Shown here piece by piece: positions 35,386 through 46,680 of a stretch of DNA of 64,000 nucleotides. Within the stretch, counting starts at the first letter, position 1. Every line of letters starts with the position of its first letter. The notes under the pieces were generated by a model. It ran no database searches, was not told where the DNA came from, and saw nothing but the letters and a program-made list of their open reading frames with translations. The stretch is taken from contig NC_092018.1 of the NCBI RefSeq assembly GCF_042242105.1, forward strand, positions 26,406,167 to 26,470,166, read 5' to 3'. Position numbers and translations under genes: made by a program. The stretch is from Pempheris klunzingeri. Lineage: Eukaryota > Chordata > Actinopteri > Acropomatiformes > Pempheridae.

Positions 35386-36930
35386 GGTCACAGTCAGAAA
35401 AACGTGAATTCTGCCACAGCCTGTTCTTAAAAGATAGGGGAGGTGAGGGAGCACTAGAGATAAGATGCAAATGGGGGGTGTGGGGCATTAACTCGACAAA
35501 GCTCCCATATTTAGTGGAGTTTCTTCTCGAGGATTTCATTTACCTCAACATGAATTAAACTCCGGTGTGAGAATTTGCACGTAAATCATTGAGCTGGTTC
35601 TGTCTGGAGCATTACCTCAAGTGAGCAACCAGGAACAGGTACTCCACAATCCCACTAGTGGTCAGTCAGGAATGAGATGTGATGTATTTATGGAGAATAT
35701 ATGAACAATAGCTGTACAGAACTTGGTCAAGTTAGGGCTTGATTTACCATCTACTAGTGGTTTGATGCCTGAACATTATAGTGATGTGAAGAGGTAAGCT
35801 GTGTTTCCCTTCTTTGAATGGAAGTTGAATCTGAAATAACCTCCAACACACAGCTGTGTAAATAGCGAGCACTTGCCAGAGTTCCCACGACTTTCCACTT
35901 CTCATTACGTTGTGTTTTATGTTATCACAAAAGGAAACCATATATGATACAGCAGGACACAAATAATGACCACACGTTTGTGTTTAAGTCTGTTTGTATG
36001 TACCATATTCCTAATTGTATATGTGTATACATTGTGTATGTGTGTACATATAGCAGTCAGTCAGTATCAGCCTCTAGCTTTACGTTCCACATCTTCACCT
36101 GCAGGATGCATCTGAGCGCTTGTCCTAATATTCAGCCTCCCAGCCTGCGAGCACTCTCTCATTTCATTGTATATTGTAAATCACCTGATTTGCCAGAAGA
36201 GATTGGCTTTGAGGACTTGAAAAAACTCTTTTTTCCAAGTCTGATTTTGATTTCATGTGATGTAATGCCTGGAGGTTGTAGGATGACAACCAGCTGCAGT
36301 GGAGGTGCCTCCAGTGCTGGGCTCCCGAGCTGTGTGTGTTTCAGGGCGATGATCCTCTGCGCTGCATCTGACAGCTGGCCAGCGCTGACCATGGCTGCTA
36401 CTGTGGGCTGGGAGCCTCTGGCATGCCTGTTAATGAGCCTGAGAGGTAGGACTGCTGAAGGTATATACATTACACATATTATATTATTATATATATACTG
36501 CATGAGCTGTTTCCTGTCCCCTAACCCAAGGCACAACCCAACTGAAAAGGACACCTTTTCATATTTTCTGACTCACTTGCAGTGGATTCTGACATGCCAG
36601 TAGTTTCAGTTTTATGTATAAAGGTTGTGAAATATAAGAAACTCCTGCAGTCATTGCAGAACAATTGGAGCGATGTAATTTTGTTTGTGCTGTTCAAAGC
36701 ACTGAGATATGTTGTGACATTTTCATAGAGTGTTTCCTCAGCAGAAAATAGTCCTGGTACCACTATTCTCTTATGTTTTTTAATTTGGATTGTCCAGGAA
36801 ACTAGTTAGTTTAACCAATGAGCTACTGTGCTTCGCTGAGGCAGATTGAAACGAAGGAAACGCTCACCTTCCAAGTGACCACTGCAATGACCGAGTCAGG
36901 CAAGAAGAAAAGAAAGAGTGTCTGCATTTT
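35386..36930. other. Intergenic region between pla2g1b and the C-type lectin
   Basis: Both neighbours are on the minus strand. A 219-aa plus-strand frame (35944-36603) and a 131-aa minus-strand frame overlap each other, and neither shows a known domain. The segment 36280-36450 is GC-rich and codon-like on the minus strand and is discussed as a finding. Otherwise it is AT-rich, with ATATAT near 36480-36500. Confidence 0.4.
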
Positions 36931-37068
36931 TTTTTATTGTCCAATGAAAGCCTCACACACATTCTATACATGTGGCTTTTAGCTCTTCTTTTGTGATCCA
37001 CACTAATAATTATAAAATCAAAAATATAACGTCTTAATCAGTAGCTCTGAGAGATTCACCGTCTCTCA

Positions 37069-38844
37069 TCATGCTCTAGTTTCACAGATGTACCGGTACG
37101 CCAGTTGACAGTCTGCATCATTCCACAGCTTGCGTTTGCGTTTAGAACTGGAATGAAGCTGCCCACAGTCCTCTCCGTTCTCTCTGTAGTCCCAGTCGTC
37201 AGGCTGACCTTCATCCCAGAAGCTGCACACAGACACAGGAGGAGACACCTCATGGGTTAGATAGAGGGTCACATATCAGAACAACCATTTGCTTGTGCTT
37301 TTGCTCCTTTATTTTTCTACAGATTTGTGTGTCTCATACGTTTGGGTTGAACTGAAGTCAGTTCCATCCACCCAGCTCCAGTATGCCTGGTGTGGTCGCT
37401 CCACAAGTCCAATCCAGTAGTCATACCTGATTTCAACTATCTCTGAAATGTAGTCCTAGAAGATAAGAATACATAATGTATCAGCACATTCATTCAGTGG
37501 AGCCCCAGAGCAGCAGGCGAACAGCTCCCCTTCATCCTAAACCTCACCAGCTCCTCCACACTGTTCAGAACCAGCAGGTGTCCCCCGTGTGCTCGGCACT
37601 GCTCCTCCGCTTTGCTCCAGATGACGGTGTGGGTGGACAGCAGGTAGCAGTTTCTCTGGAAAGACACCCATCCCTCCCTACACGTTCCTGGTGTGATGAC
37701 GACTGAGATAAGTCAAGAGATTCTGGCTGGGGGGGAAAAAAAATCTGATTTCACTGATTAAAGCATTCAGTGTTTTACCTCTAACTGGGACGGTTGCCTC
37801 CAGGTAGACATCCTGCACACGTGCTGCACCTTTAGTTTGGAAAACCACCAAATAAAAAGAAAAAAATACATCGAGGGCATCGATTGTACGACTGCATCGT
37901 TATATCCAGACCTGAAAACCTTTTCCTGACCTGATGAAGTTCCTCCTCCGTGGCTGATTTTCTCAAGGTGATGCTTGACATCAGTGATTTCCTTGTTTAA
38001 CTGGGAGACTTTGAGATACAAAAATTGTTAGAGAATGAGAAATAGTCTTTAATGAATGAGCATCACTGTTTGAAGTCGTACATTTTATCCCAGTGACCAT
38101 CAGCAGAACTAACAGCAGCAGCACCAGGACCCCATAGAGAACATACACCACTATCTTCCTCCAACCTGTAGACACTGGCAGACAATTTTTCATAGTTTAA
38201 AGTGGCATCAGAAATTATTGACTCAAAATCAAACACATGCGCGTGTTTCACCTGTTTGTTCAACCATCGTGTGCTCTCTGTGGACAGAGCTGTTATCAGA
38301 CCCCGTCCCAAACTGGTGATACTGAGGTTCCATTACTGAAAGAGATCAGATTATTTAGGAAAAGGCACTTTTTAATGCAGCGAGTAAAAAAATTTGCAGC
38401 TTATAGTTGATGATAAAAGTCTTCAGTCCGTAGTCATGTTGAGATTATCAGCACACAATGGCAAATAAGAGGGCAACTACTTTGTTTGTTTTCAAGCCAA
38501 ATGCGTTAACTATTAACAACTGAATGTATAAAAGAGAATTCTGCCATGATACACTGTGAAATAGGCAAAACTTTTTCAAAGATATGCAGCTAATTTGACT
38601 AAATGCTTCACTACGTTTAAATTGTGACATAAAAGTGTTTGTTGATACAGTTCACTGTATAATTCATAATACCATTGGTACATGGTGAGTAATGCACATC
38701 TCTACACGTTTCTATAAATGTTAAAAAAGGAATGATTGCGAAGGCATTTCAAGAACAAACATACTCTGCAGACAGAGTGAACATTTATCACTTACCTTCA
38801 TCAACCAGAGGATCTCTGAATTTCTCTGGTTGGACTCTGACCAT
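37069..38844 (-). CDS. Type II transmembrane C-type lectin with QPD motif (ASGR/CD209-like)
   Basis: Minus-strand exons in order: 38796-38844, 38252-38335, 38082-38165, 37931-38008, 37779-37829, 37548-37687, 37340-37455, 37069-37222. They total 756 nt and 251 aa with consistent phases. There is a short cytoplasmic tail (1-46), a hydrophobic transmembrane helix (about 49-70, VLLLLVLL), a helical neck (FSQLNKEITDVKHHLEKI, 73-90) and a C-type lectin domain from Cys118. CTLD landmarks are CREGWVSFQRNCY, WIGLVE, Gln-Pro-Asp (207-209), Glu218, Trp-Asn-Asp (234-236) and the terminal YRYICE. QPD with WND predicts Ca-dependent binding of galactose-type sugars, as in asialoglycoprotein receptors. The Gly-rich loop of ASGR is missing. 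Exact orthology is unclear, since fish have many such lectins. A minus-strand AATAAA lies at 36933-36938. A 5' non-coding exon may exist, because an acceptor-like tract lies just before the first coding exon. Confidence 0.88.
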
Positions 38845-39590
38845 TAGATCAGAGAAAGTCCTCCCCTTTAAAGAGAAATGAAGACGTCAACTATAAAATA
38901 TTTCACAAGAAAAAAGCAAAACTTAGATAAATGCATATCTCAGCTCCAGGACAATCCCTGCATGGTAATATATCAATAATGGGATTTCTCTGGTAGAACA
39001 GATTTTAGCAATGTCCTTCTCTCTTCACTTAATTTGAGACTATCTTCTGAACAACTTTACAGTTCACGTTGTATTTAGTACCTTTTAATTTGAACTTTTT
39101 GAAAACAGTTTATTTTGTATATGAAAGATGTTCATAATGCAAATAGTTTCATTTATTAAAATGTCCTTTTTCCAGCATCAGTTCTTGTGCTGTTGCTCTG
39201 ACACTAAAGTCATCCAACCTTATTTGCTGAAATAATGTGACAACAGACTTATACTTAATAGCTTACATTTAGTCCTACACTACAATTCCCCCCCTCATTT
39301 TAATGTGAAATACCAACTAACCTTCAATGGTAAAATGACACTGAGTCTCTCTGTACCTTGTATTTAACATTTAATATAATTATTTAACATATTTCCTCTG
39401 TTATGGTGGTATATACATTTCTTGCAGTGTATTTATTTTCTTGTCATGTGCCTGTATTTATTCTATATATTGTATATTTACAGCTCAGTACAAGAGGGGG
39501 GTCAAAGTACTTCTGAGCAAAATGCTGACAGGTTGTGACAAAGTGAAACTTGTAATTCACCGTCTTGCCGCATCGGGGCGCAGTAGGCCT
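38845..39590. other. Intergenic region between divergent lectin and cox6a1 genes
   Basis: AT-rich sequence with no supported gene. It should hold the lectin promoter or a 5' non-coding exon, since a tract resembling a minus-strand acceptor (tttctctttaaag) lies at about 38865-38877. Confidence 0.45.
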
Positions 39591-39600
39591 GTCTGGCCAC

Positions 39601-39666
39601 CACGTGACACCTCTATACAAACCCCTTCCGGTCTCTGCGTCTCTCAGAAAGGAAAATGGCGGCTGT
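39601..39666 (+). promoter_or_regulatory. cox6a1: cox6a1 core promoter with E-box, ETS and YY1-type sites
   Basis: In order: an E-box CACGTGAC (39601-39608), an ETS/GABP word CTTCCGGT (39625-39632), and AAAATGGCGGC overlapping the start codon (from 39653), which fits YY1. This combination is typical of nuclear genes for respiratory-chain subunits. There is no TATA box. Confidence 0.5.
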
Positions 39667-41426
39667 CGGACGTTTCTCCCAAGCTTTGCTGAGGTCTTCT
39701 CAGACCCAGGGCCGACGTCAGCTTTCTGCTGCCGCTGCCGGACACGGCGAGGACGCAGGCAAGTGCAGCGCCCCGTTTTAACTCCCTGACTGGTTGTAAT
39801 GTCATTTATCTCTGCGACAACTTGTTAAGTTTTGACAGTGACCTTGCTCAGCTAGCGTTAGCCATGTTAGCATTAGCAGTAGCCTAGCATCCTTCAGCGG
39901 ACAGCACGTAGAAGAAGCTGCACAGAGCGGCAGCTTTCTGGGATGAAGACTTGGTCATTTAAGCCTGCCAACTCACAAAGCAGGCACTCACAGGGCCTTC
40001 GTGTGTTTTCTAATTAATTTGGTACTCTTGTATGGTTTAAGAGCGGACCAGTGTCACGTACAGCGAGCTAAAGAGCAACAACAAAGTGTCACATCAGGTC
40101 AATGTATGATGGTAGTCGTGACTAAATCTTTCTACAAAACAAGAAATGGAAAAACTACAACAGTTAATGTAAAGAAATCACAAGTCATCAGATATGACCA
40201 TGAACATGTGAGGGGAAACTTTAAAGTAACAAGAGCGAGGCAAAAGTAAAAATGAGTTTCACGACCAAAATAAAAGTGTGTATACAAGAGAGAGAGAGAA
40301 CTGAGCAGGAATTAAAAGGCCTTTGTTGGATCACTTGTAAAGTGGGTATTATCAGTCAGTAAAATAATCAAATTACTAATAAGCAGGTCGGAGAGCTTGG
40401 AGTTAAATGTCACCTTCGGTAATAACAAGCCATGGTGGCATAATACGACTAAGTGGGACATTTTTAGAGGTCCTTGTGTTAATCTGGGTACAAAGTCTTG
40501 ATTGGGAGGCTGCTTAGTTATACGTGTGCTGTTTAACGCTCACCAAGCAGGACATCTCATCCATAAGTAATAAAACTTACAATATAAACTCCTCACTGCT
40601 GTGTATTTTAATGGAGGAGTGAAAACTGACTGCATTTTGCATCACACGTGTAATTGGTGTGCGTTGCACGTATGGCTAATGGGAACTGCTGCATTCGTGT
40701 AAAGCTCTCATGGTCTGGGTTGCCTGTTACTGAGAGGTGAGAGGCTAAGTCTGGAAGTTCTCCGCCACAGTATTATTGGGTTATTTCAAGCTTTATTCTT
40801 TTCTCTGTGTATCATCATGACAATAGTAGCTTCCAATAATATGAGCTGGGGTCATGTGACATTGTAGCTATAGTAGAGGGCACAAGTCAGTAACATTTAT
40901 GAATGTTTTCTAACATTTTCTAGTCTTAAACTTAGTGGGCACAGAACAGCGTTGGCGTAAAGAAACTTTAGACCCCGGGGATCGTGTTGTGCTCAAAGAG
41001 CACTTTAATTCTTAACACTCTTAATTTGGTCGGATTCATAATTGCTTTGCTAAACTAATCATCTGTGTAATTCTCCTCCAGCCAAGACATGGAAGATCCT
41101 CAGCTTCGTGGTTGCCCTGCCTGGTGTTGCAGTGTGCATGCTGAACATGTACTTGAAAGAGCAGAATCACTCCCATGAACAGCCAGAGTTTGTCCCTTAC
41201 ACCCACCTTCGCATTCGCACCAAGGTCTGACTACAAGCTACTTGCACAACTCACATTCCAAAATGGCCGTTTTAAAAGACACCTTTATCAATATTACACC
41301 TGAATTATATGTTGCCTTATTTTGTGATTCTTACAGCGGTTCCCTTGGGGAGATGGCACCAAATCCCTTTTCCACAACTCGCATTTGAATGCCCTTCCTG
41401 ATGGCTACGAGGGTCACGATGAGTAA
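39656..41426 (+). CDS. cox6a1: Cytochrome c oxidase subunit 6A1, mitochondrial
   Basis: A nuclear-encoded inner-membrane subunit of respiratory complex IV. Exons 39656-39758, 41082-41224 and 41337-41426 give 336 nt and 111 aa in phase. The first 34 residues are Arg/Ser/Ala-rich without acids until GHGEDA, a mitochondrial presequence. The mature part [20 protein letters not shown] gives the single transmembrane helix. [20 protein letters not shown] and the C-terminal [17 protein letters not shown] match COX6A. Intron 1 uses a GC donor (CAG|GCAAGT) and an ordinary AG acceptor. The liver-type isoform (6A1) rather than the muscle type (6A2) is inferred from synteny with MSI1 and PLA2G1B. The poly(A) signal AATAAA is at 41624-41629. 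Confidence 0.95.
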
Positions 41427-41639
41427 ACCCTCCCTACAGATCTCATAACTGGCACAGGGACCACATCTCCCTCAGCGTTTGTTACTGGACCACACTTCTG
41501 TTCACAGTTTACTCAGTTCATTTTCATTGTTTACCTCTGTGCACTCAACATGGGGCACCTGAACCAACAGTTTCTTTACTCTGGACCATAAAACAAAATG
41601 TCTGTTGAAACCGATTTAAATTAAATAAAGTAACAATTA

Positions 41640-42551
41640 CCTCAAGTCATGTTTTATTTCCTCTGTGTGTTGATCTGCTGTGTTGTTCCAGGTATTTCAT
41701 CTTGGTGTATTGTTTTAGCCAGTAGGCCCTTTTTCATGGAAAATACTGACAGGTCACAGTAGGAAAAGCACAGGTGTAAATAATAAATACATGATGGCTG
41801 AATTCCATTTAGTTTCCTCAGTTTCAGGTGCTGGCATTGTGCGGGCTGGCTCATTCTGACATTGCCATGGCCTGCTGGGAGGATTTAAACTGTGGAGTGG
41901 TCAGTAGTGTTATGAATAACGCCTTTTTCAACAGAGTTTGAAATGAAATGAATGGAGAAAAAAAAAAAGGGGCTAAGTTACATTAGTGGAACTGATCTCT
42001 GGGTTTATATCCTTCACTAGTTGTGTGTCTTGCTGACAGTTCTACAGAAATGTTTTCACAGCAGACACGTTGAGTCAGTGGGAGAAGCTCAGTTCTATTA
42101 TAGTTCTCATGAGGTGTTCCACATTATTGTAGTGTAGTTCTTGCCCGTGCACTACATTTCCCATGAGGAACAGCAGCTGTCTGATTTGATACTCCTGACC
42201 TGTGACACGTGACTCTCTTTGTTTCAGACTCCACCCCTTCCACGTGAACGCGCCTTAAGCCGAATTAGAAAATTCGGGGTTAACAAAGCTCGCTGATATC
42301 CAGCCCCATGCCAGCGGCTCTCTGCTCCCCGCCTCCGTCGCGCACACAGTTACTGAGCACATGACGCACGCTGGAGCAAAGCGTCGCCTCGATTAAACCC
42401 GGATTTGTTGCGTCTCGCGGCCGTGGGTTACGATTTGATTACTAAATCTAGCATTGAAACATCTCGGATAACTGCGCGCGCCCGCTGCGACATAAAGGGG
42501 AGACCAATCGTTGGCCGAAACCCGGATCGAAGTCCGTGAACGCAGAGAGAG
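41640..42551 (+). other. Intergenic region and CpG-rich promoter/5' exon of the SANT-like gene
   Basis: The first part is ordinary intergenic sequence after the cox6a1 poly(A) site. From about 42230 it becomes CpG-rich, with a perfect 7-bp hairpin (CCGAATT/AATTCGG, 42260-42277). A donor AGAG|GTGAGG at 42552 ends a likely 5' non-coding exon, whose matching acceptor (ATTACAG) ends at 42674. Confidence 0.5.
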
Positions 42552-42685
42552 GTGAGGAGACCTTGTTCAACATCTCTCATCACCACAAACCATACGGAAA
42601 ACTGTTTTTGTGTATAGTTTTTAACTTTAATAAATTGAAACTTACAGTGCTTTTATTTTTTTGTTATATTACAGATTTCCAGATC

Positions 42686-43836
42686 ATGAAAAAACACGAG
42701 AGGGCACATTTTTTCAGCTCCAAAGAGCAGGACCTCATTCTGAAGTTATATGAACAAGAGAAAGGGATATTAACATCCAAATCCAACACCACCTGCGCCT
42801 CTAAACTGAGAGAGGAAGCCTGGCAGAGAATTGCTGATAAAATAAATGAGTAATGAGAATTATTCACATGAATGCAGCCATGTATCGTGGAATATTAGTC
42901 GTCCTAATATTTGCACCTTGACCTTGGTAGAGTTGCCACATAAAAAGTGTAGTATTTTCCATGACTTTCCAGGGTATCTGACAGCGGCTGCAAAAGGACG
43001 TGGCAGCAGGTGAAAGTCAAGCATAAAAATATAGTGCAAACAGGTAAATTCACAATTACTCACTGCAAGCTTGAATTTTGAGTGACATAATGTTTGACCT
43101 CTCAAATCCATCCTCATGCAGCGAAAAGAAGAAGAGTGGAGGAAATGAAGAACGAGGGGGGGTCGGCAACCCCGTCGCTGACCTCTGCAGAGGAGGATGT
43201 GCCGCTGCTAAAAGACAGCAGGCTGAGAGTGGACGTCCTCCCCGGGGGGGCCTATATTGAGCCGCTGACTGGGTCCGAGAGCTCTTTTATTAGTGGTAGG
43301 TGTACATTATCACTGACGTGGGCTCCCTCAGGAATTCCCCATAATCTAATTCCAATGCTTGGCCCCACCCCTTCAGTCTCAGGTCACCCCGTCCTCCTCC
43401 TGCCTGTCACAAAGACCGAACCGGAGAGCTTCAGCAGCGATGAGACGGACATCAGTGACACTCACTTGGAAGGAGTAAGTGCTTCCATACATGTATTTTT
43501 AAGGCATTTGTCTTTGAATACTTAACTGATAGACTTTTCTTTTTGCAGGACTTGCACAGCAGCAGCTTCCGGGAGCGGCCCAACTCATTGTGTGGTGGCA
43601 GAAGTGCAGAGGTGAGGATGTCAGTAGAACCTCTACTGATGGGAAAGAATAGCACCAGTGTGAGCTCATGTGGTGTTTGATTTCTTTTCCAGAGGCAGAC
43701 AGACGACATCAGAGCCCTTTACTGCCGCTACCTCAAAAAGGAGATAGAGAACCGGGACCAACAGATGGCGTTCAGAGCACTTAAGATGAGGAAGCTGGAG
43801 AAAGAAATCCTATTACTTGATAAGCAGCTGATGTGA
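42686..43836 (+). CDS. Myb/SANT-like DNA-binding domain protein with C-terminal coiled coil
   Basis: Exons 42686-42849, 42973-43043, 43122-43295, 43377-43474, 43549-43611 and 43693-43836 make 714 nt and 237 aa, all phases consistent. Residues about 8-80 have the layout of the Myb/SANT-like (Myb_DNA-bind_5) domain of MSANTD, NAIF1 and FSBP proteins: FSSKEQDLILKLYEQEKGIL, TTCASKLREEAWQRIADKIN, then a Trp-anchored third helix RTWQQVKVKHKNI. A basic patch AKRRRVEEMK follows, then an acidic linker. The last 48 residues are heptad-like and charged (EIENRDQQMAFRALKMRKLE, ending LLLDKQLM), a likely dimerisation coil. These proteins often derive from the Myb-like partner of Harbinger transposons. I cannot assign an ortholog. 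The start ATG at 42686 lies 11 bases into its exon. Poly(A) candidate AATAAA at 45273-45278. Confidence 0.82.
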
Positions 43837-46320
43837 TCAAGTTAAAAAATGATAATGATATTTTTTATCTTATTGTTTCAATACGTTAAAACAATATTTG
43901 ATTAATTTAAGGTCAGACAATTGTAAAAAATAGCTTCAGCCACATAATTTGCCATATAACCTCATATGTTGCCTTCACCAGAGCACACCCCGAGGGGGGG
44001 GGCGAGGGGGGCATGTCTCTTGCATGTTTGCAACCACACCTGTCAGACCCTTTCTCACTGTTGCAGTGCTGTGCCCTGCAACTCTAAACGTGCAACATTA
44101 CAGACATGATCTAGTGCAACTCTCAGACTGTGACATTATTGGAATCTTCTCTTTATTTATTAGTCACTTACTGTTCTGCAAAGCTTCACCCGGGGGGGGG
44201 GGGCAGTGAGGGCTCAGTGTAGGAGGCTGATGAAGAAAGGCTTGTAAGTGGAGCCCCCGTGGAGCCGCTGCATAACCCCAGTGCCCTGGGAGGATTCCAT
44301 TATCACATGAGTTACAATGCACTGGCACACTTTTGTTTGTGTTGGCTCTGAACTTCAACACACTGGGGTTTGAAATGAATGAAACAATGAAGGTTTTAAA
44401 TTTGAAGGCACGTCAGAGGAGCAGTGTTAGAACTGTTTTATATTTATATGTATTCCAGCACTTCCAGGCGACAGTAATTGGACATGCTAACATAAAGAAA
44501 TGACTTATTTGGTTGCAGTCATTGGCAGACTAAGATCAGCAGAACTTAGTTTCTGACCTGTGCTGCTGCCGTCTGCACTGCAGGCTTATTTTAGAAGTTT
44601 TTTTCTAAAAATAAGAGTCCGGTCTTAAAGCCTCAGTCGGGTAACTTACTTGGCTGTGAAAGACCACTTTTGGACTTGTTGGTTGCCTTGTCTGTATTTG
44701 GATTTGGACACATTGTGGCATCACTTCACCGACCTGTTTATAATAAGAAGTGAAGTCATGGAAAATGTGAAGTGAGACAAAGAAACTGATTTCCACCAGC
44801 AGCAGCAGCATAGGCTCCTTTTTACTTTGCATTATTAACATGGAGTTATGACACTAAGCCACCAGTACATTGTCACTGTAAAGGGTGTTCCTTCAATTCT
44901 GTCTGTTTGTCTCAAGAGCAAATGTCTTTGGTTTATATTCATTTCACCCGTCTCATGTCCTGATCAGCCCTGCCTTTCTGTTCTAGCACAATTTTACTGT
45001 CACCCCATAAATGATGTACTTTTTATTATAACAATATCTAATATAAACCAGTCTTTTGACATGTTTAACATCAGTTTGGTACTGCCTCTGATTATGGTCA
45101 TTTTCACACACGGGCTACTTGTGAAGTGGTGCAAGTGGTTACTTTTGTATTATTATTATGTGTTTTTTCATTCTTGTGTCTTTATTATTTATTTTTTGTA
45201 GAACCCAGATGTGGTAGATACTCATTTGTGAAATGTTAAGACATGATAATGTATCTCAAAGCTCTTGGAAACAATAAAGATGTTTTCAGTTTGTTAAATG
45301 TGATGTGATCCAGAAAGCTTACAGCCGTGGAGACAGCACAGATATTAACTAACCTAACAGTGATGATCATGTCATGTCATCATATCATGAAAGCCCCACG
45401 GGGAGAAACCTCAGCACCTCAGCGTGGGGGGGCAAATTCAAGATGGCGGACCGATTAGTTAACGAATAATTGAATTATTTTTTTCTTTTCGACGATACAG
45501 ACTCGATCTAGGATGCTAACTTGACTCCTGACTCCAGAATAGATGCAACACATCCGTAAGTCTGCTTCCCCTGCAGCTGATGGCAGAGCTCGGCCATCGG
45601 CTGTCTGCGCTGTGCGCGTTCACGGTCAACCTCTGAAGGCATCCTCAATCGAGCGTCGACAACAGGATTGATCACGGCTTCAAAGGGAGATGTTCAGTAA
45701 AGATTCATTATTTACGCAGTCCCCTGCCTGTTAATGTCGCCATATACAGTGAGTGTAAGCGCATGTGACATTCCCTGAGAATGAAATGGCTGCCTGTGCA
45801 CCCTTTCTTCATGAATAATGGTAAATTACTGAATTTTATCTCCACATGTGACTGAATCATATGTGAAAAAGATGCAGGGAGCACACAAGACACTTTATGC
45901 ACAAATCAGGGTGTGGGTGAGGTGAAATGAATTCCATCCAGTGCCTGTGAATCTATATAAGCTATTAAAGGTTTATCTGAAGACCTCTAATAGCTTATAT
46001 ATCATATTACACAAGGTCTGTCTGAGGTCTATCCGTCTTGAGCACAAGCAGTAGGATGTTGTTGGGAGCTTGACTAGTTAAAAGCCTGTTAACTCATTGT
46101 GTGGTGTGGTGTAATAGAAAATAACACCCTTTAACCCAGAATCTGTTCAATCTGAGCTCTAAAAGCTCTCAGTAAATAAACCAAAGTGCGCTAAACCTTC
46201 TGCTGTGAATATGAAAATAACATTCAAGTAAGTGTAGTTACACTGACAGTGTGAAGAAAACTTCTAGGATCCTCCAACCACCTGGGGCCTTTGGGTGCCT
46301 GTTGATTGCCACTGTGTTAT
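43837..46320. other. Intergenic region and probable long 3'UTR after the SANT-like gene
   Basis: 43837 to about 45290 may be the 3'UTR, closing on AATAAA at 45273-45278. It contains two long G runs (43996-44010 and 44191-44203). Further on there is a promoter-like spot with a YY1-type site and a good donor (45439-45560, see findings), and a 13-bp hairpin at 45955-46000. No protein-coding gene supported. Confidence 0.4.
45955..46000. repeat. Perfect 13-bp inverted repeat with 20-base loop
   Basis: ATATAAGCTATTA at 45955-45967 and its exact reverse complement TAATAGCTTATAT at 45988-46000. Bases inside the loop (AAGGTT against GACCTC) can extend the stem with a mismatch. It is probably a relic of a small foldback element. 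Confidence 0.6.
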
Positions 46321-46329
46321 TATCAGAAA

Positions 46330-46680
46330 TGGAAGGAAGGCCTACATATACTCAATCATAAAGCATATACTACAATCATTTCTCCCATCAGCCATCAGAC
46401 TCTTTAACAGCAGCATCACTGGCTGATGTTAACATCCTGTTTTACCATTCATATCATTCCACTCCTTGATATTCCTGTCCATACTTGTACATTTCACATT
46501 TTATTTTATGATACATCGTGTAAATATTCCGTAATGTAAATATTTATTTATCATCACAACACATATTGCTATTGCTTTATTTTCCAATGTTGCTTTTATT
46601 CACTCTTTCTTGTCTATAGTTGCTGCTGTAACATGTAAATTTCCCCCTATGGGAGATCAATAAAAGAAGTCTAAGTCTAA
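46330..46680 (+). mobile_element. 3' end of an L2/Maui-like LINE
   Basis: Near 46379-46415 the plus strand encodes S-F-L-P-S-A-I-R-L-F-N-S-S, the hallmark C-terminus of L2-type ORF2 proteins. A short AT-rich 3'UTR follows, then the tail AATTTCCCCCTATGGGAGAT and short TCTAAG repeats. The insertion is 5'-truncated. A second tail of the same family is at 25850-25912. Confidence 0.75.

Noticed and set aside
35944-36603. 219-aa plus-strand frame as a gene
   Set aside because: No domain, AT-rich start, no promoter or splice support; codon-like composition is limited to a patch on the other strand.
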